From the NCBI GenBank assembly GCA_045642705.1, contig JAZUJK010000007.1:118008-182007 (forward strand): a stretch of DNA of 64,000 nucleotides. The letters are read 5' to 3'. The stretch comes from UBA1227 sp045642705 (GTDB lineage Bacteria > Bacillota > Clostridia > Oscillospirales > Acutalibacteraceae). The notes under the pieces were generated by a model that was given only the letters and a program-made list of their open reading frames with translations, did not search any database and was not told where the DNA came from. The position numbers and the translations under genes are program-made. The stretch's first letter is position 1; the number at the start of each line of letters is the position of its first letter. Shown here piece after piece: positions 62,166-64,000 of this stretch.

Positions 62166-63851
62166 TTATTTTTTAGTGCCGAAAAGACCTCTAACGATTG
62201 CATTTGCACCTGTGCGCATTACGGATGAGAGGGCTGTATTTGCAGCTTGCTTTGCAATCTTGTCAGCAGATTTAACACTACCTGAGCCTGTAACTGTATT
62301 TACCATATTAGTGGTAATCGAACGTGCAACTGAAGATGCAGCGTTTGATGCTGCGCGCTCAAGTACCTTCTTTTTCTTTTCAGCTTCTTTAGCAGCTTCT
62401 TTCTCAGCCTTTTCCTGTGCCTTTTGAGCAGCCTTTGCTTCAAGCTCAGCCTTGCGCTCTTCAGCCTTTATTGCTGCGGCCTCAGCCTTAGCTTCCTCTT
62501 TTGCAATCTTCTCGGCTTCTTTTGCTTCGGCTGCTTCTACTGCTGCCTGCTCCTGCTCAGCCTTGAGCTGCTCTGTCGCAGCCATTATTACTTCATAAGC
62601 AGACTCAGGATCCTGAGTCTCCCTGTATTTAAGATCAAATTCTGATGAGACAATTGCTGTGTTAACCTTGGCCGGGTCAGCCTGTCCCATAAGGCTCTGA
62701 GGAGGTAAAATCTTGGCTTTCTCAACTACCACTGGCGTGCCCGACTCATCAAGGAATGATACAAGTGCTTCACCTGTGCCTACTTCCATAAGGGCCTGCT
62801 CTGAATCAAAAGCAGGATTTGCACGGAATGCAGCAGCTGCTGCCTTTACCATCTTTTGCTCAGCTGGAGTGTAAGCACGAAGTCCGTGTTGAACACGGTT
62901 TGAAAGCTGAGCCAAAACATCATCAGGGATATCTGATGGTGACTGTGAAATAAAGTAAATACCAACGCCCTTTGAACGGATGAGTTTTACTACCTGAACA
63001 ATCTTTTGTACAAATGCCTTTGGAGCATCTGCAAAGAGAAGATGTGCCTCATCAAAGAAGAATACCATACGAGGCTTATCAAGGTCGCCTACCTCTGGAA
63101 GCTGTTCGAAAAGTTCATTGAGCATCCAAATAAGGAATGTTGAATATACGGTTGGGCTACCGATAAGTTTTGCCGCTGAGAGAATATTAATAAATCCACG
63201 GCCATCAATATCAGTGCGCATCCAGTCCTTGATATCGAGCATTGGAAGGCCAAATACACCTTCGCCACCCTCCTGTTCAAACTGTAAAAGTGCGCGCTGA
63301 ATAGCGCCAATTGATGAGGATGATACATTGCCATATGTCAATGTATACTCCTCAGCATTCTCGCCTACGAAGCCTAGCAAAGCGCGGAGGTCCTTAAGGT
63401 CATAGAGCAAAAGTCCCTTATCATCCGCTACTTTAAATACCAAGTTAAGTACGCCCTCTTGAACATCCGAGAGATTCAAAAGACGTGAGAGGAATGTAGG
63501 GCCCATATCAGAGATTGTTACTCTTACTGGATGTCCAGCCTCACCAAAGATATCCCAAAATCTTGTAGGATAACCCTTTTGCTGGAAATCATCTATTCCA
63601 AATTTCTCCTTTGCACGCACGTCCATGCCTGTGCCTGGCTCAAGCATACCTGTAAGGTCGCCCTTAACATCAGAGAAAAATACTGGAACACCAAGGTCTG
63701 AAAATGACTCAGCTATAACCTTCATAGTTACCGTCTTACCAGTACCTGTTGCACCTGCGATAAGTCCATGACGATTTGCCATCTTTGGCAAAATATAGAG
63801 TTCTGTTCCTTCAAAAGAACTTGCTACCCAAATCTTTCCGTCTTTTAACAT
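62166..63851 (-). CDS. HerA-like ATPase (DUF853/YjgR type)
   Basis: 561 residues. FtsK/HerA-type ATPase: Walker A LIAGATGTGKTVTMKVI, Walker B VFFFDEAHLLFADAPKAF, then the arginine/sensor region IYFISQSPSDIPDDVLAQLSNRVQHGLRAYTP. Residues about 410-510 form a long Ala/Glu/Lys-rich coiled coil (EAEKIAKEEAKAEAAAIKAE) and the C-terminus is a basic GLFGTKK tail. The family resembles E. coli YjgR; its function is not established. No NurA nuclease partner is adjacent. AGAGGGGGATACTT precedes the ATG. Confidence 0.88.
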   Translation of the reverse strand: MLKDGKIWVASSFEGTELYILPKMANRHGLIAGATGTGKTVTMKVIAESFSDLGVPVFFSDVKGDLTGMLEPGTGMDVRAKEKFGIDDFQQKGYPTRFWDIFGEAGHPVRVTISDMGPTFLSRLLNLSDVQEGVLNLVFKVADDKGLLLYDLKDLRALLGFVGENAEEYTLTYGNVSSSSIGAIQRALLQFEQEGGEGVFGLPMLDIKDWMRTDIDGRGFINILSAAKLIGSPTVYSTFLIWMLNELFEQLPEVGDLDKPRMVFFFDEAHLLFADAPKAFVQKIVQVVKLIRSKGVGIYFISQSPSDIPDDVLAQLSNRVQHGLRAYTPAEQKMVKAAAAAFRANPAFDSEQALMEVGTGEALVSFLDESGTPVVVEKAKILPPQSLMGQADPAKVNTAIVSSEFDLKYRETQDPESAYEVIMAATEQLKAEQEQAAVEAAEAKEAEKIAKEEAKAEAAAIKAEERKAELEAKAAQKAQEKAEKEAAKEAEKKKKVLERAASNAASSVARSITTNMVNTVTGSGSVKSADKIAKQAANTALSSVMRTGANAIVRGLFGTKK

Positions 63852-63863
63852 AAGTATCCCCCT

Positions 63864-64000
63864 CTATTTGATTGCTTCTCCGTCTTCTTTGGCAAGAGAA
63901 TCCATGAGTTGATGAAGTGTTTGCAATAAAAGAACCGCTTTTACACTACCAAACTGTAATCCAGATAAGAGTTCCCTTGGAATACATATGGCTTCTTGTT
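63864..64000 (-). CDS. C-terminal end of an unidentified protein (partial)
   Basis: An open frame enters from the right edge and stops with TAG at 63864-63866. The last residues read PRELLSGLQFGSVKAVLLLQ then TLHQLMDSLAKEDGEAIK, an amphipathic helical tail. Too little is present to name the family. It ends 12 bases before the HerA-like ATG, so the two probably form an operon. Confidence 0.6.
   Translation of the reverse strand, partial: QEAICIPRELLSGLQFGSVKAVLLLQTLHQLMDSLAKEDGEAIK

Noticed and set aside
1..64000. CRISPR arrays, tRNA or rRNA genes, insertion sequences, prophage
   Set aside because: I saw no regularly spaced repeats, no cloverleaf with a TTC-type arm and CCA end, and no transposase, integrase or phage protein.

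Overview
The window is a gene-dense bacterial chromosome segment with no rRNA, tRNA, prophage, insertion sequence or CRISPR array that I can see. The gene set points to a Gram-positive member of the Bacillota, class Clostridia (order Oscillospirales is my guess, not shown): AddAB instead of RecBCD, a T-box in front of pheST, IreB, a DivIB/FtsQ protein, a PASTA-tailed class B PBP, a housekeeping sigma factor directly after dnaG, and moderately AT-rich intergenic DNA with strong AGGAGG-type ribosome binding sites. Several genes use TTG or GTG starts.

Layout. (1) 1-8900, minus strand: murC, an L,D-transpeptidase, an acyl-CoA ligase, a DUF5696-like lipoprotein, a small unknown protein, lepA and hemW (cut by the window edge), tightly packed behind one promoter. 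(2) 9004-15793, plus: addB and addA, ended by a bidirectional terminator. (3) 15829-19085, minus: YbaK-type deacylase, an HD dNTPase, a zinc-ribbon/AIM24 protein and a tyrosine phosphatase. (4) 19138-27793, minus: an operon whose transcription order is tmk, GNAT, DJ-1, mltG, U32 (trhP type), dgt, dnaG, rpoD, with a good promoter at its head. (5) 27840-29384, minus: nnr (NAD(P)HX repair). (6) 29416-33838, plus: Phe T-box, pheS, pheT, then ireB and a small unknown gene. (7) 33848-37192, minus: yigZ, a MacA-like adaptor and a MacB-like permease without an ATPase. (8) 37312-49122, minus: rpmE, ftsZ and the dcw cluster (order of transcription mraZ, rsmH, ftsL, PBP, murF, mraY, ftsW, murG, ftsQ, ftsZ), with a promoter and MraZ-type boxes in front of mraZ. 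(9) 49237-57994: hppA pyrophosphatase, then two divergent GGDEF-EAL proteins. (10) 58005-59608, plus: mscL and a LarC protein whose C-terminal domain has been replaced by a CsoR/FrmR-like domain. (11) 59655-64000, minus: a TetR regulator, a CaCA exchanger and mntP behind a yybP-ykoY manganese riboswitch, a HerA-like ATPase and the tail of an unknown gene.

How it fits together. Most of the window is core growth machinery: peptidoglycan precursor synthesis and division (dcw cluster, murC, mltG, L,D-transpeptidase), replication and dNTP control (dnaG, tmk, two HD dNTPases, addAB), and translation (pheST, lepA, rpmE, tRNA-modifying U32 protein, YbaK). The parts that deserve a second look are the LarC1-CsoR fusion, the manganese-riboswitch operon that includes a Ca2+-type exchanger, the paired degenerate-GGDEF/intact-EAL proteins, the adaptor-permease pair without an ATPase, and the fine structure of several leaders (MraZ boxes, mscL promoter running into a terminator stem, a perfect stem-loop between ftsL and the PBP gene). 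All assignments come from reading the sequence and motif memory; no database search was run.
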